Positions 55,061 to 63,969 of a DNA stretch of 64,000 bases are shown piece after piece. Both the position numbers and the translations under genes were made by a program. The notes beneath the pieces are model-generated. The model saw only the letters and a program-made list of their open reading frames with translations, was not told where the DNA came from and ran no database searches. The stretch lies in the NCBI RefSeq assembly GCF_014654675.1, contig NZ_BNBC01000001.1, positions 88,129 to 152,128 on the forward strand, written 5' to 3'. Each line of letters starts with the position of its first letter. The stretch's first letter is position 1. The DNA comes from Streptomyces spiralis. GTDB taxonomy: Bacteria; Actinomycetota; Actinomycetes; Streptomycetales; Streptomycetaceae.

Positions 55061-56674
55061 TCAAGTTCCGGGTGTCGTCGGTGCTGTCGGTGTCGTCAGG
55101 GCGGCCACCGGGAGTTCCAGGCGGACCTCCGTGCCCTTGGGGTGGTTGCCGCGGCCGATGCGGATGCGGGCGCCCACCGAGGCGGCGCGCTCGACCATGC
55201 CGACCAGGCCGAAGTGGCCCGTGCGGCGCAGTTGTTCCAGCGTGGTTCCGGGGGGCAGGCCCTTGCCGTCGTCGTAGACGCTGATGCGCAGCAGGTCGCC
55301 GTGGACGCCCGCCTCCACGTCGACCCGGGTCGGGGCAGCGTGGCGGTGGGCGTTCTCCATCGCTTCCGAGGCGATGGTCAGGATCTGGCGGGCCACGGCC
55401 GGCGGGATGGGCGGTACGCCGGGGGCGCCCGTCGGTCGGTAGGCGGCGGGCAGACCGGTGCGCGAGCTGAAATCACGTGTACGGGCCGCGAGTTCCACCA
55501 GGACGTCCGTGCCGTGGGTCGGGTCGTGCTCGCGGCGCAGGTCGGTCAGCAGCTCGCGGGCCTCGGCGGCGGCTCTGCGCGCCGAGCGGGCCACCAGTTC
55601 GGCCTGGTGTTTCACCAGGGCCGGGTCCATGCGGTCCGCGTCGCCCGCCGATCCCGCCAGGCCCTCGGCGGCCATCGCCACGCCGTGCAGGGTCTTCGCC
55701 ACCGAGTCGTGCATCTCGCGGGCCAGGCGGGCGCGTTCGGCGCCCACCGCCTCCGTGACGGCCAGGCGGGCCTGGACCGTGGTCAGGGCGCGGGTGGCCT
55801 CGCCGAAGCGGAGCAGCAGGGTCCGCTGGGTCGCGCCGACCGCGCCCGCGATCAGGCACAGGCCGGGGAACAGCGCCGACTGGGCCAGGTTGGCATGCAG
55901 TTCCTTGTTGGCGGCGTAGACGACGAGCAGGATCAGCGACTGGATGGAGGCGAAGCCGGCCGCTCCGCGCCAGCCGTAGACGAGGCCGGCGAGCAGCGGT
56001 GTACACACGCTGACGTAGGCCAGGGTGCTGTCCGGGCCCGCCGCGATCAGCAGCAGCGAGCCGAAGAGGGTGTCCACGGCCAGCAGGGTGGGGTGGCGAA
56101 GGAGGAGCGGGCCGAAGCGCTCCCAGTCCCTGAAGAGGACGTACGAGACCATGAAGGTGACGACGACGGCCGCGCCCACCAGGCGGGTGGCCAGGCCGGG
56201 GGCGGCGTGGACCAGGGCGGCGGGCGCGGAGAGAGCGATCATCGCCAGGCGGAAGGCGAAGACGTGGCGGCACATCGCCTGAAGGGCACTGATCTGGATC
56301 TTCTCCGGGGCGAGGCCCTGAGGGGGTTGGGGCGTCGTTTCGGCCCCGGCGTCGCTGCCTTCGGCGGCCGGGTTTTCGTTTCCCCTCGCGCCGCCCGTGC
56401 GGTTTTCCTGGCCGGGTGCGGGTGGCGGCCCCTGCGGGGCGTTCCCGCCGTCTGCGGCCTTCCCCGCGGGAGGCGGCAGGGTTCCCACGCCCTCCGCCGG
56501 TTCCCAGCCCGGTGGCAGGGCCGGGGTCACCGACGTCACCGGGATGTCCGGTGCGCCCGTGCGGACGTGGGCGGGGAGGACCGTGCCCGCCGGAGGTGTC
56601 GTGATCTCGGGGATTCTCGGGCGGCGGCGGAGCAGACCCGTGCGGTGCGTGCCGTGTGCCTCCGTGGTCGTCAT
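55061..56674 (-). CDS. Sensor histidine kinase (HisKA_3 family) of the pilus locus
   Basis: A 537-residue membrane kinase. A long Pro/Gly-rich cytoplasmic N-terminus (1-125) precedes about six membrane helices (about 138-285). The HisKA_3 dimerisation domain has the phosphorylated H322 in LAREMHDSVAKT. The HATPase domain (about 425-520) has ASEAMENAHRHA and DDGKGLPPG, with GHFGLVGM as the G2 box. It pairs with the response regulator downstream. Placing a two-component system at the end of a tad operon suggests envelope-responsive control of piliation. Confidence 0.9.
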   Translation of the reverse strand: MTTTEAHGTHRTGLLRRRPRIPEITTPPAGTVLPAHVRTGAPDIPVTSVTPALPPGWEPAEGVGTLPPPAGKAADGGNAPQGPPPAPGQENRTGGARGNENPAAEGSDAGAETTPQPPQGLAPEKIQISALQAMCRHVFAFRLAMIALSAPAALVHAAPGLATRLVGAAVVVTFMVSYVLFRDWERFGPLLLRHPTLLAVDTLFGSLLLIAAGPDSTLAYVSVCTPLLAGLVYGWRGAAGFASIQSLILLVVYAANKELHANLAQSALFPGLCLIAGAVGATQRTLLLRFGEATRALTTVQARLAVTEAVGAERARLAREMHDSVAKTLHGVAMAAEGLAGSAGDADRMDPALVKHQAELVARSARRAAAEARELLTDLRREHDPTHGTDVLVELAARTRDFSSRTGLPAAYRPTGAPGVPPIPPAVARQILTIASEAMENAHRHAAPTRVDVEAGVHGDLLRISVYDDGKGLPPGTTLEQLRRTGHFGLVGMVERAASVGARIRIGRGNHPKGTEVRLELPVAALTTPTAPTTPGT

Positions 56675-56692
56675 GGTGTCCTCGGGCCCCCT

Positions 56693-57580
56693 CTACTTGC
56701 CCGTGACCGAGCTGAAGTCCACGCCGGAGCCCAGGAGCAGGCCCGCGGTGAGGAGGATCATGGTGGCCGGGACCATGAAGGTGGTGATCATCATGGTGGC
56801 CTTGGGGACCGCGCGGGCGGCCTTGCGGCGGGCGTTCTGCGCGTCGGTGCGGCGCATGTCCTTGGCGAGGGCGACCAGGGTGTCCACGATGGGCGCGCCC
56901 AGTTCCTCGCCCTGCTGGAGCGCCGTGACGAACATGGCGACCTGCTCGGAGTCGTTGCGGCGGCGCAGTTCCGCGAAGGCCTGGCGGCGGCTCATGCCGA
57001 GGTCCATCTGGCGGAGGGTGATGCGCAGTTCGTCCGCCCAGGGGCCCTCGTACTTGGAGGCGACCCGGTCCAGTGCCTGGCGGAAGCCGAGGCCGGCGCT
57101 GACCACCACCGCCAGCACGTCCAGGAAGTCCGGCAGGGTCCGTTCGATCACGTCCTTGCGGATACGGATGGCGGACCAGATGCCGACCTCCGTCCAGAAC
57201 GCGCCGAAGGCGAAGAGGAGCAGCGCCACGAGGAACTGGCCGCGCAGCACGAACACCAGGCCGCCGACACCGCCCAGGAAGCCGTACACCGCCCGCCGGG
57301 CCGCATAGCGGTCGATCGTCAGCCCGCCCGGGTTGCCCGCCAGGTCGATCCTGCGGCGGTACTTGGCCACCAGCTTGGGGCCCATCAGGCGCAGTACGGC
57401 CGGGGCGTAGCGCATGCCGAGGCGGTCGATCACGGAGTCCACCGCGCCGGTGCGGGTGGAGCCCACCTCCAGGGCCAGCGCCAGGTCGTCGGGCAGTCTG
57501 GCGTCCGCCCGGTACATGCGGATGCCGGCGAAGACGCCCCAGACGCTGAGGCCCGTCACCAGTGCGAGCAGCAGTGCCAT
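56693..57580 (-). CDS. tadC: TadC-like type II secretion F-domain protein
   Basis: A 295-residue inner-membrane platform protein with a T2SS_F domain. One helix lies at the N-terminus, two helices near 98-135, the conserved cytoplasmic block LPDFLDVLAVVVSAGLGFRQALDRVA, and a C-terminal helix pair. With TadB it forms the rotor-like platform that the CpaF ATPase works on. The preceding gene on this strand (TadB-like) ends 29 bases away. Confidence 0.88.
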   Translation of the reverse strand: MALLLALVTGLSVWGVFAGIRMYRADARLPDDLALALEVGSTRTGAVDSVIDRLGMRYAPAVLRLMGPKLVAKYRRRIDLAGNPGGLTIDRYAARRAVYGFLGGVGGLVFVLRGQFLVALLLFAFGAFWTEVGIWSAIRIRKDVIERTLPDFLDVLAVVVSAGLGFRQALDRVASKYEGPWADELRITLRQMDLGMSRRQAFAELRRRNDSEQVAMFVTALQQGEELGAPIVDTLVALAKDMRRTDAQNARRKAARAVPKATMMITTFMVPATMILLTAGLLLGSGVDFSSVTGK

Positions 57581-57608
57581 CCCCGGTTCCCCTTCCCTGT
57601 GCCTGGGC

Positions 57609-58550
57609 TCAGACGTCGATGCGGGACAGGCGGCGGATGAGGATGAACCCGACGGCGTACAGCGCGAACGAGATGATCACCGCGGCCTGGCCGATCGGGG
57701 AGCCCGTCATCCGGTCCAGCGCGCCCGCCTTCACGCCGTTCATGAGCAGAAGCGCGCCGATGCCCAGGACGGGGACGGCGTACGAGGTCATGTTGACCTG
57801 GGAGAGCTGGGTGCGGATCTCTCGGCGGGTCTCCTTGCGCTCCTCCAGGGTCTCGGTGAGGTTCCGCAGGGCGCTGACCACCTGGCCGCCCGCCCGGTTG
57901 GACAGGACGAGTGTGGTGACCAGGACGACCAGTTCGCGGGAGGGCAGGCGGTCGGCCAGCTCGCCCAGCGCGTCGTCCATCGAGGAGCCCAGCGCCAGCT
58001 GGTGGGCGACCTTGCCCAGTTCCTCACCGGCCGGGGCCTCCAGTTCCTCGGCCGCCATGCCGATGGCGGTGCGCAGGGCGAGGCCGGCGTGGGTGGCGTT
58101 GGCCAGGATGCGGGCCAGTTCGGGAAGCTGGTTGATGAACTTCTCGATGCGTTTCTGGCGCTGCCAGCTGAGGAACTGCATCGCCGCTCCGACGCCCAGC
58201 AGCCCGGCCAGCGGGCCGAAGAAGGGGGCCAGGGCGGCCTGGCCGATCAGCCAGAGGGCGGCCACCGTGGCGAGCATGTAGGCGAAGAACTCGCCCGGCG
58301 TGACGTCCAGGCCCGTCGCGGCCAGCCGCAGTTCCAGCCTGCGGCCCAGTCCTGTACGGCGCAGCCGGCGGTCCAGGTTGCGGAAGCGGCGCCGGCGGCC
58401 GACCGTGACCTGGCCGGTCTGGGACAGCCGGTCGACGAGTGCCGCCCGCTGGGCCCGGCCCATGGCGTAGGCGTGCAGGCCCATGACGGCCAGGACGCAG
58501 GTCAGCAGGGTGACGCCGGTGGTGAGGGTGACGAGGGTGCTCAGATCCAT
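57609..58550 (-). CDS. tadB: TadB-like type II secretion F-domain protein
   Basis: A 313-residue companion of TadC. It has an N-terminal helix, a basic stretch, two central helices (about 88-125), the LPELARILANATHAGLALRTAIG block and C-terminal helices ending DV. It lies between cpaF and tadC on the same strand, with a gap of 20-30 bases on each side. Length and block order match TadB rather than a complete two-domain GspF. Confidence 0.88.
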   Translation of the reverse strand: MDLSTLVTLTTGVTLLTCVLAVMGLHAYAMGRAQRAALVDRLSQTGQVTVGRRRRFRNLDRRLRRTGLGRRLELRLAATGLDVTPGEFFAYMLATVAALWLIGQAALAPFFGPLAGLLGVGAAMQFLSWQRQKRIEKFINQLPELARILANATHAGLALRTAIGMAAEELEAPAGEELGKVAHQLALGSSMDDALGELADRLPSRELVVLVTTLVLSNRAGGQVVSALRNLTETLEERKETRREIRTQLSQVNMTSYAVPVLGIGALLLMNGVKAGALDRMTGSPIGQAAVIISFALYAVGFILIRRLSRIDV

Positions 58551-58569
58551 GGGGTCGGTTCCTACCTGC

Positions 58570-59907
58570 CTACCTGGCTTCTCGGGTGGCCAACTGGTCT
58601 GCGGACTGGGCGACGCCGAAGGCCTGGGGAATGGGCTGGCTCGCCATGTAGAGGCGGTCGGCGGTACGGCGTGGCAGCGGGTGGTACTCGAAGGCGCCGT
58701 GGATCCGGCCGTCGGCCGTCATGGGCAGTGCGGCGAAGCGGGCCACGGTCGCCAGCCGGTACGGCTCGCTGCCGTGGCTGTCGAGTACGGCGATCTCGGT
58801 GACCCGGCGGGCGCCGTCGGCGAAGCGGGTGAGCTGGACGATCACGTCGACGGCGCTGTTGATCTGGTCGTGCAGCGCCACGAAGGGCACCTCCACGTCG
58901 GACATGGAGGCGAGGGTCTGCAGGCGCATCAGCGCGTCCTCGGCGCTGTTGGCGTGCACGGTGGCGAGGGAGCCGTCGTGACCGGTCGACATCGCCTGGA
59001 GCATGTCCAGCGACTCGCCGCCACGGACCTCACCGACGACGATGCGGTCGGGGCGCATGCGCAGCGAGTTGCGCACCAGGTCGCGGATGGTGATCTGGCC
59101 CCGCCCCTCGACGTTCGGCGGCCGGGACTCCAGCCGGATCACATGCTGCTGCTGGAGCTGGAGTTCGGCGGAGTCCTCGATGGTGATGACGCGCTCGCCC
59201 TCGGGGATCAGCCCGGACAGGGCGTTGAGCAGGGTCGTCTTTCCGGTGCCGGTGGCCCCCGAGACGATGATGTTGAACTTGGCCTGCACCAGCCCGGCCA
59301 GCAGGTACAGCATGTGCTCGTCGAGCGAGCCGAAGCCGATCAGTTCCTGGAGGGTGAAGGAGCGCGGGAAGCGGCGGATGGTGAGAGTGGGGCCGGTCAG
59401 CGACAGCGGCGGGATGATCACGTTGACGCGCTCGCCGGACGGCAGCCGGGCGTCGACCATCGGGTTCGACTCGTCCACACGCCGGTTGACCGTCGAGACG
59501 ATCCGCTCGATCGTCTGCATCAGCTGGTCGGTGGAGACGAAGCGGAGCGGCAGCTGTTCGACCCGGCCGCCGCGCTCCACGAAGATCGCGTCCGGACCGT
59601 TCACCATGATCTCCGTGATGGAGGCGTCCTCCAGAAGCGGCTCCAGGATGCCGAGGCCCAGCGCCTCGTCGACCACCCGGCGGATCAGCTGCGAGCGTTC
59701 CACGGTCGACAGGACCGGGCCCTCCCGGCTGATGATGTGCCCGAGCACCCGCTCCAGCCGCACCCTGCGCTCGGCGGCGGCCAGCGAACTCATCTCCGCG
59801 AGGTCGATCTCCTCCAGCAGCTTCGCCCGGTACGTGGCGACGAGATGACCGTCCTCGCCCCGGCCGGCGTGCTCCTCGGGGGAGTTGATGCGTGCGCGGA
59901 GGCTCAT
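58570..59907 (-). CDS. cpaF: CpaF/TadA secretion ATPase
   Basis: A 445-residue secretion ATPase. The N-terminal domain is helical. The core has EIMVNGPDAIFVER, Walker A GATGTGKTT (217-225), VITIEDSAELQL, the Walker B region DRIVVGEVRGGE and the histidine box GHDGSLATVHANS. It powers pilus extension, and in Tad systems also retraction. It stands in the normal cpaB-cpaE-tadE-cpaF-tadB-tadC order. Confidence 0.95.
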   Translation of the reverse strand: MSLRARINSPEEHAGRGEDGHLVATYRAKLLEEIDLAEMSSLAAAERRVRLERVLGHIISREGPVLSTVERSQLIRRVVDEALGLGILEPLLEDASITEIMVNGPDAIFVERGGRVEQLPLRFVSTDQLMQTIERIVSTVNRRVDESNPMVDARLPSGERVNVIIPPLSLTGPTLTIRRFPRSFTLQELIGFGSLDEHMLYLLAGLVQAKFNIIVSGATGTGKTTLLNALSGLIPEGERVITIEDSAELQLQQQHVIRLESRPPNVEGRGQITIRDLVRNSLRMRPDRIVVGEVRGGESLDMLQAMSTGHDGSLATVHANSAEDALMRLQTLASMSDVEVPFVALHDQINSAVDVIVQLTRFADGARRVTEIAVLDSHGSEPYRLATVARFAALPMTADGRIHGAFEYHPLPRRTADRLYMASQPIPQAFGVAQSADQLATREAR

Positions 59908-59931
59908 GGGTCCAGGGCTCCTCGTCCTCGG

Positions 59932-60297
59932 TCAGTGGTCGAGCGGCATGGTGGCGGTCTTGTGGGCGTCACCGATGGGGTCCCAGAGAGGGATGATCGA
60001 CGGGATGTGGATGGTGGCGGTGACGGTGACCGTGTCGCTGCCGGGCGAGGGATCGCACGTGGTCTCGCTCGCGAGCCAGCTGCTGACCGCCCGGGCACAG
60101 GCCTGCTGGGCGCTCTGCTGGAGCGAGGCCGCACGCGCGCCCGCCCGGGCCGCCGTCCCCGCCTGCATGGCGGTGTAGGCGACGAGCCCGATCTGGATGG
60201 CCGCCATGGCGACCAGCATCAGGATCGGGATGAACCCCAGGTACTCGATGGCGACCTGGCCACGGTCGTGGTGGGTGCGTCTGCGTGCGTACGGCAT
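59932..60297 (-). CDS. TadE-like pseudopilin (1)
   Basis: A 121-residue pseudopilin with a short basic leader. The site DRG/QVAIEYLG (G13/Q14) gives E18 at +5. A hydrophobic helix, GTAARAGARAAS and a small extracytoplasmic domain with two cysteines follow. The prepilin peptidase at 45240 is the likely processing enzyme. The ATG at 60297 lies one base after the stop of the preceding TadE-like gene, so they are coupled. Confidence 0.87.
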   Translation of the reverse strand: MPYARRRTHHDRGQVAIEYLGFIPILMLVAMAAIQIGLVAYTAMQAGTAARAGARAASLQQSAQQACARAVSSWLASETTCDPSPGSDTVTVTATIHIPSIIPLWDPIGDAHKTATMPLDH

Positions 60298-60298
60298 G

Positions 60299-60715
60299 TC
60301 AGTGCGGCACCTCCTCCACGGCACCGGCGTGGGCCTGCACCGGGATCGGAAAACCGATCAGACCGGGGACGAGGACGGGCACTTTCATGCGTACGTCGGC
60401 CGTGACGTAGCCGGTCCCCTGTCCGCCACACTTGATCTCGGCGCCCTGCCACGCGCCCGGCAGATCCTCCTCGCCCGCCTGCTGACATGCCTTCCCCACC
60501 GCCCCCGCCCGCACCGCCTCGTCCGCAGCATTCCCCGCGAGCGTGTACGTGTATCCCAGCAGCACGCACTGCCACAGCAGCACCAGCGTGATGATGATGG
60601 TCGGTGCCATGCCGAGGAACTCGATGGCGACCTGCCCGCTGTCCGAGCGGAGCCGCAGCCGTAGACGTGGTCGTAGCCGTGACCGCCGCCCCACACCAAC
60701 CGCCCGTCCCCTCAT
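60299..60715 (-). CDS. TadE-like pseudopilin (2)
   Basis: A 138-residue pseudopilin with an unusually arginine-rich leader (RRSRLRPRLRLRLR). The site DSG/QVAIEFLG (G27/Q28) has E32 at +5. A long helix and an outer domain with two cysteines follow. The ATG overlaps the cpaE stop (ATGA). It is a second minor pilin, different in its outer domain from the one encoded next. Confidence 0.87.
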   Translation of the reverse strand: MRGRAVGVGRRSRLRPRLRLRLRSDSGQVAIEFLGMAPTIIITLVLLWQCVLLGYTYTLAGNAADEAVRAGAVGKACQQAGEEDLPGAWQGAEIKCGGQGTGYVTADVRMKVPVLVPGLIGFPIPVQAHAGAVEEVPH

Positions 60716-61968
60716 CCCCCCGCCCCCCTGCGCCGCCGAAAACTCACCGACCCCCGGTCGCCCTTCAGCCGGCCGCCGCCCTTGCGGTCCCCCTCGGGCG
60801 TCCTGACGATCCCGAGCTCGCCCGCGAGGCCCCACAGGGCCTGCTTGACCGTGCTCCTGTTGTCCAGTTCGTGGAGGCGGCCGGCGTCGACCGCGCCCTG
60901 GAGTTCCTTGAAGTTCGCGGGGATCGCGGTGCCCGCCACCGCCGTGCCGGTGATCTTCTGGATGAGCGGCGGCTGGATCTCCGTACCGCGGGTGTGCCGG
61001 TTGACGACGATCGTCGTCTCCTCCGCCTTGCGGATCTGGAGCCGGTCCCACATCCGTACCGTCCGTTTGGCGCCGCGCACCGCGACCACGTCCGGGGTGG
61101 TGACCAGCAAGGCGGTGTCGGCCATCTCCACGGCGGCCGCGCTCGCGCCGCTCATCTGGGCGCCGCAGTCCAGGACGACGACCTCGTAGCGGGAGCGCAG
61201 GGCGCTGACGATCTGGCGGGCCGCGCGGTCGGTGACCTCCTCGCCGCGTTCGCCCTCGCCGGGGGCGAGCAGCAGGGCCATGCCGGTGTCGTGGCGGAAG
61301 ACGGCGTCGGCCAGGACCCGCGGGGAGATGTCGGTGATGGCGGCCAGGTCCACGACCGAGCGGCGGAACTGGACGTCCAGGTAGGAGGCGATGTCACCGG
61401 CCTGGAGGTCCATGTCGACCAGGGCGGTGCTGTGCCCGGAGGCCTGTGCGGCCAGGGCGAGTTGGATGGCCGCGACCGTGGCCCCCACGCCGCCCTTGGC
61501 GCCGCTCACCGTGACCGCGCGGCCGCCGATCCCGGTGAACACGTCGCCGCCGTGCCCGAGGTGGCGCCGTACGCCCACCGACCACTGGGCCACCGCCTGC
61601 ACCCGGCTGACCAGCTCCTCGTAGCTCAGGGGCAGGGCCACGAGCCCCCGGGCCCCCGAGTCCATGGCGGCCGAGAACAGGCCCGGACCGGCGTCGGAGG
61701 TGACGAGGATGACGCCGACCGCCGGGAAGCGCAGGGCGACCTCGCGGATCAGCTCCAGGGCCGGTACCGGGCCGATCCGCTCGTGCACCACCACGACCTC
61801 GGGCAGCTCGTCGATGGACTCGGCGGCCAGGCGCGCGAGGGTGTCGACGAGCTGGGTGGAGTCGGCGACAGGGGTCATCGGCTCCGCGTCGGGGAGCTGG
61901 CTGAGCAGTGTCGTGAGGGACCGGACCGCGTCCGCGTCGCCGACTGCCGGGAGGATCCTGGTGGGCAT
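60712..61968 (-). CDS. cpaE: CpaE/TadZ-like pilus localisation ATPase
   Basis: A 418-residue protein. A receiver-like N-terminal domain (about 1-125) is followed by a MinD/ParA-type ATPase domain. The P-loop reads SGAKGGVGATVAA: the signature first lysine is present, but alanine stands where the second P-loop lysine of MinD/ParA lies, as in some CpaE/TadZ proteins. DMDLQAGDIASYLDV and VVLDCGAQM follow. It positions the pilus machine at a cell site. The ATG at 61968 is 13 bases after the cpaB stop. Confidence 0.88.
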   Translation of the reverse strand: MPTRILPAVGDADAVRSLTTLLSQLPDAEPMTPVADSTQLVDTLARLAAESIDELPEVVVVHERIGPVPALELIREVALRFPAVGVILVTSDAGPGLFSAAMDSGARGLVALPLSYEELVSRVQAVAQWSVGVRRHLGHGGDVFTGIGGRAVTVSGAKGGVGATVAAIQLALAAQASGHSTALVDMDLQAGDIASYLDVQFRRSVVDLAAITDISPRVLADAVFRHDTGMALLLAPGEGERGEEVTDRAARQIVSALRSRYEVVVLDCGAQMSGASAAAVEMADTALLVTTPDVVAVRGAKRTVRMWDRLQIRKAEETTIVVNRHTRGTEIQPPLIQKITGTAVAGTAIPANFKELQGAVDAGRLHELDNRSTVKQALWGLAGELGIVRTPEGDRKGGGRLKGDRGSVSFRRRRGAGG

Positions 61969-61981
61969 GCGTGCGGGCCTC

Positions 61982-62689
61982 TCACTTGTCGTTCGCGAGT
62001 TCGTAGGTCCGGTCCTTGGCCGGGACGCTGGTGTCGCTGCCGGGCGCGACCAGCGCGAGCCTGACCCGCTGGGCGAAGGACTCGGCGTAGGTGATGCGCT
62101 GGGCGTCGATCGTGGAGAGCGCGAAGGTGATGGGGACGGTCTCGGTGGACTGCTGGTTCTTGTTGTCGGCGTTCGGGTCCAGCGCGGTGATCTCACCCAC
62201 GTCGAGCACCTTGGCGTCGGTCACGATGATCTTGGACTGAGCGGGGTCGCCCTCACGCTGTCCGGGGAAGGTGGCGTACACGTTGACCGTGGAGCCCGGT
62301 GTGATCTTGCCGGCCACGCCGGTCGCCGCGTCGATCATGATGGCGACCTCCTGCTGCCCCGGCTGGAGGGCGGGCTGGTTCACGATCATGTCGCTCTGGA
62401 GCAGAGAGCCGTGCCGGAGCGTGGTGACCGCGATCTTGCCCTGGATCTGGGCGAGGTCGGTGACGGCGTTGGGCGACAGCCAGCGCTTGGGCATCCTGAT
62501 CTTCTCGAACTGGCTCGCGTTCAGCGGCGTGTACGGCTTCACGTCGCTCTTGAGCTGGTACGCGGTGACCTCGGGGCCGACCTTGGACTTGACGTCGCTG
62601 ATCACGGAGAGCACGCCCGCGAACGCGCCGATGGCGCAGATGACGGACAGGAGCAGGAGTATCACGCCGCGGCGCTGACGGGAGTTCAT
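61982..62689 (-). CDS. cpaB: CpaB/RcpC-like SAF-domain protein
   Basis: A 235-residue protein with one N-terminal membrane anchor (about 8-32) and a SAF domain (about 42-110: LKSDVKPYTPLNASQF, TLRHGSLLQSDMI). The RcpC/CpaB region has VAIMIDAATGVAGKITPGSTVNVYA, read as short blocks. In Gram-negative bacteria it supports the secretin. Here, without an outer membrane, it may organise passage through the wall. It is preceded by a hypothetical gene, 103 bases away. Confidence 0.86.
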   Translation of the reverse strand: MNSRQRRGVILLLLSVICAIGAFAGVLSVISDVKSKVGPEVTAYQLKSDVKPYTPLNASQFEKIRMPKRWLSPNAVTDLAQIQGKIAVTTLRHGSLLQSDMIVNQPALQPGQQEVAIMIDAATGVAGKITPGSTVNVYATFPGQREGDPAQSKIIVTDAKVLDVGEITALDPNADNKNQQSTETVPITFALSTIDAQRITYAESFAQRVRLALVAPGSDTSVPAKDRTYELANDK

Positions 62690-62792
62690 GGACCGTGCAA
62701 CCTCATCGGGGATCTCGGTCGAGCGGGGTCGGATGGTGGGGGGCGGTGACGCGGTGCGGGCTCACCCGGTCAGGCGGCTCACGGCTCACGGT

Positions 62793-63650
62793 TCACCCAG
62801 GGGATGCGTGACTGTGCTGGACGGCCCTGTCGGGGCCGGGCGGTGTGGCGGAGCAGAAGACGCAGCGGTCCCCGATGACGTCGATGCCGCACCAGTGGCA
62901 CACGCTCTGGCGCACCGAGGTGACCAGCTGGTACAGCACGGACAGGTCGGGCAGGTAGGTACAGAACTCGACGAGTTTTCCCGTCCCCCACCAGCCGGCG
63001 GACTCGGCCGGGAGCGCGGCCTCGCGCAGTCCGAGCACGCGCCAGGCCGGGGCCAGAGTGGTGGTGATCCAGTCGGACTGGAGCTGGCCCCTGGCGACCA
63101 GCATCCAGGTGGCGAAGTCCGGCCCGGCAAGGACGGTTTCCGGCCCGATCCGCACCAGCTGCGGCTCCGGGTGGGCGATCACGCCGAACTGGCTGCCCGG
63201 CACCCAGGACTTGGCATGGGTCTTGAGCCCGACGGGGACGCGGTCGAGGCGGGTGACGGAGTTGAGTACGGCGCCGCAGTGGACGTAGTGGGTGAGCAGG
63301 CGGCCCGCCGAGGCGAGGACGCCGGGGCCGAGGTCGCAGGAGGCCAGCTGCCTCAACTGGCGGGCGAGGACGGCGATCCCGAGCGGGGGCAGTTCCGGGC
63401 GGAACAGGGCGATACGGTCGCTCTCCAGCAGGGAGCGGACGGTGTGCAGCCGGCGCTGGACACCGTCGGGGACGGCGGGCGAGCAGACGACGATCACGTG
63501 TCCGTGCTGGTCGAGCAGGGCCTGCATGCCGTCCAGGGTCTGCTCCAGCGGCTGCCGGTCGAGGTCCTGGAGGACGACGGCGGGCACGGTGCGCTCGTCC
63601 TGCGCGGGCAGCGCCATGTCGGCGCTGGTGACAGCGATCGCAGTTGACAC
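62793..63650 (-). CDS. Uncharacterised zinc-ribbon protein heading the tad operon
   Basis: A 285-residue soluble protein I cannot name. The first half has a Rossmann-like pattern (VVLQDLDRQPLEQTL, GHVIVVCSPAVPDGV). The C-terminus is a compact zinc ribbon CHWC-x8-CVFC followed by a short tail. The GTG at 63650 has GGGGAG upstream. It is the first gene of the minus-strand tad assembly operon, with no long internal gap before cpaB. A role in assembling or regulating the pilus is inferred from position. Confidence 0.6.
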   Translation of the reverse strand: MSTAIAVTSADMALPAQDERTVPAVVLQDLDRQPLEQTLDGMQALLDQHGHVIVVCSPAVPDGVQRRLHTVRSLLESDRIALFRPELPPLGIAVLARQLRQLASCDLGPGVLASAGRLLTHYVHCGAVLNSVTRLDRVPVGLKTHAKSWVPGSQFGVIAHPEPQLVRIGPETVLAGPDFATWMLVARGQLQSDWITTTLAPAWRVLGLREAALPAESAGWWGTGKLVEFCTYLPDLSVLYQLVTSVRQSVCHWCGIDVIGDRCVFCSATPPGPDRAVQHSHASPG

Positions 63651-63931
63651 GCCAGCTCCCCGTTTGACGCCCGTCGGTGCACCGTCGTGGTTCCTCCAGT
63701 GCACTCAGTTGACTTCACTGCGTGACTACCTCAGCACTGTAACCACGCCTCTGTGACCGGAGAACAGCGAATCCGTAGCTGGATGGCAACTGCTGTTGCA
63801 CAAGTCACGGCAAAACGGGGCAGCTTGAGCATCGGGAACGGCCCGAAAGCGTGGGCCCGGCGGCCGTCCATTGACCCCGGCCCGAGCGCACCGGCCGAAG
63901 GGGTGTCAAACACGGACAGCCACGGGGAAGT
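63651..63931. other. Divergent promoter region at the right edge of the tad locus
   Basis: No gene is visible. It should contain the tad operon promoter reading left. TTACAG/CACTGT-like hexamers near 63735-63745 are possible but ambiguous. A single TGGGCCC occurs at 63852-63858 without a good partner arm, so I do not count it as a fourth palindrome site. Confidence 0.4.
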
Positions 63932-63969
63932 TGGTCTGGACCTCTTGACAATGCAATTGGTCTGGACCA
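63932..63969 (+). promoter_or_regulatory. Chitinase/DasR-type direct repeats flanking a -35 box
   Basis: TGGTCTGGACCT (63932-63943) and TGGTCTGGACCA (63958-63969) flank a perfect TTGACA (63945-63950). Such 12-bp direct repeats around the -35 are the known control element of Streptomyces chitinase promoters, and the inner dyad resembles the DasR element (TGGTCTAGACCA). The promoter reads rightward out of the window, so a chitinase or GlcNAc-utilisation gene is expected just beyond 64000. Confidence 0.75.

Noticed and set aside
63852..63858. A fourth GGGCCC regulatory site upstream of the tad operon
   Set aside because: Only one arm matches, the facing sequence GGCGGCC does not, and it lies about 200 bases from the first start codon.
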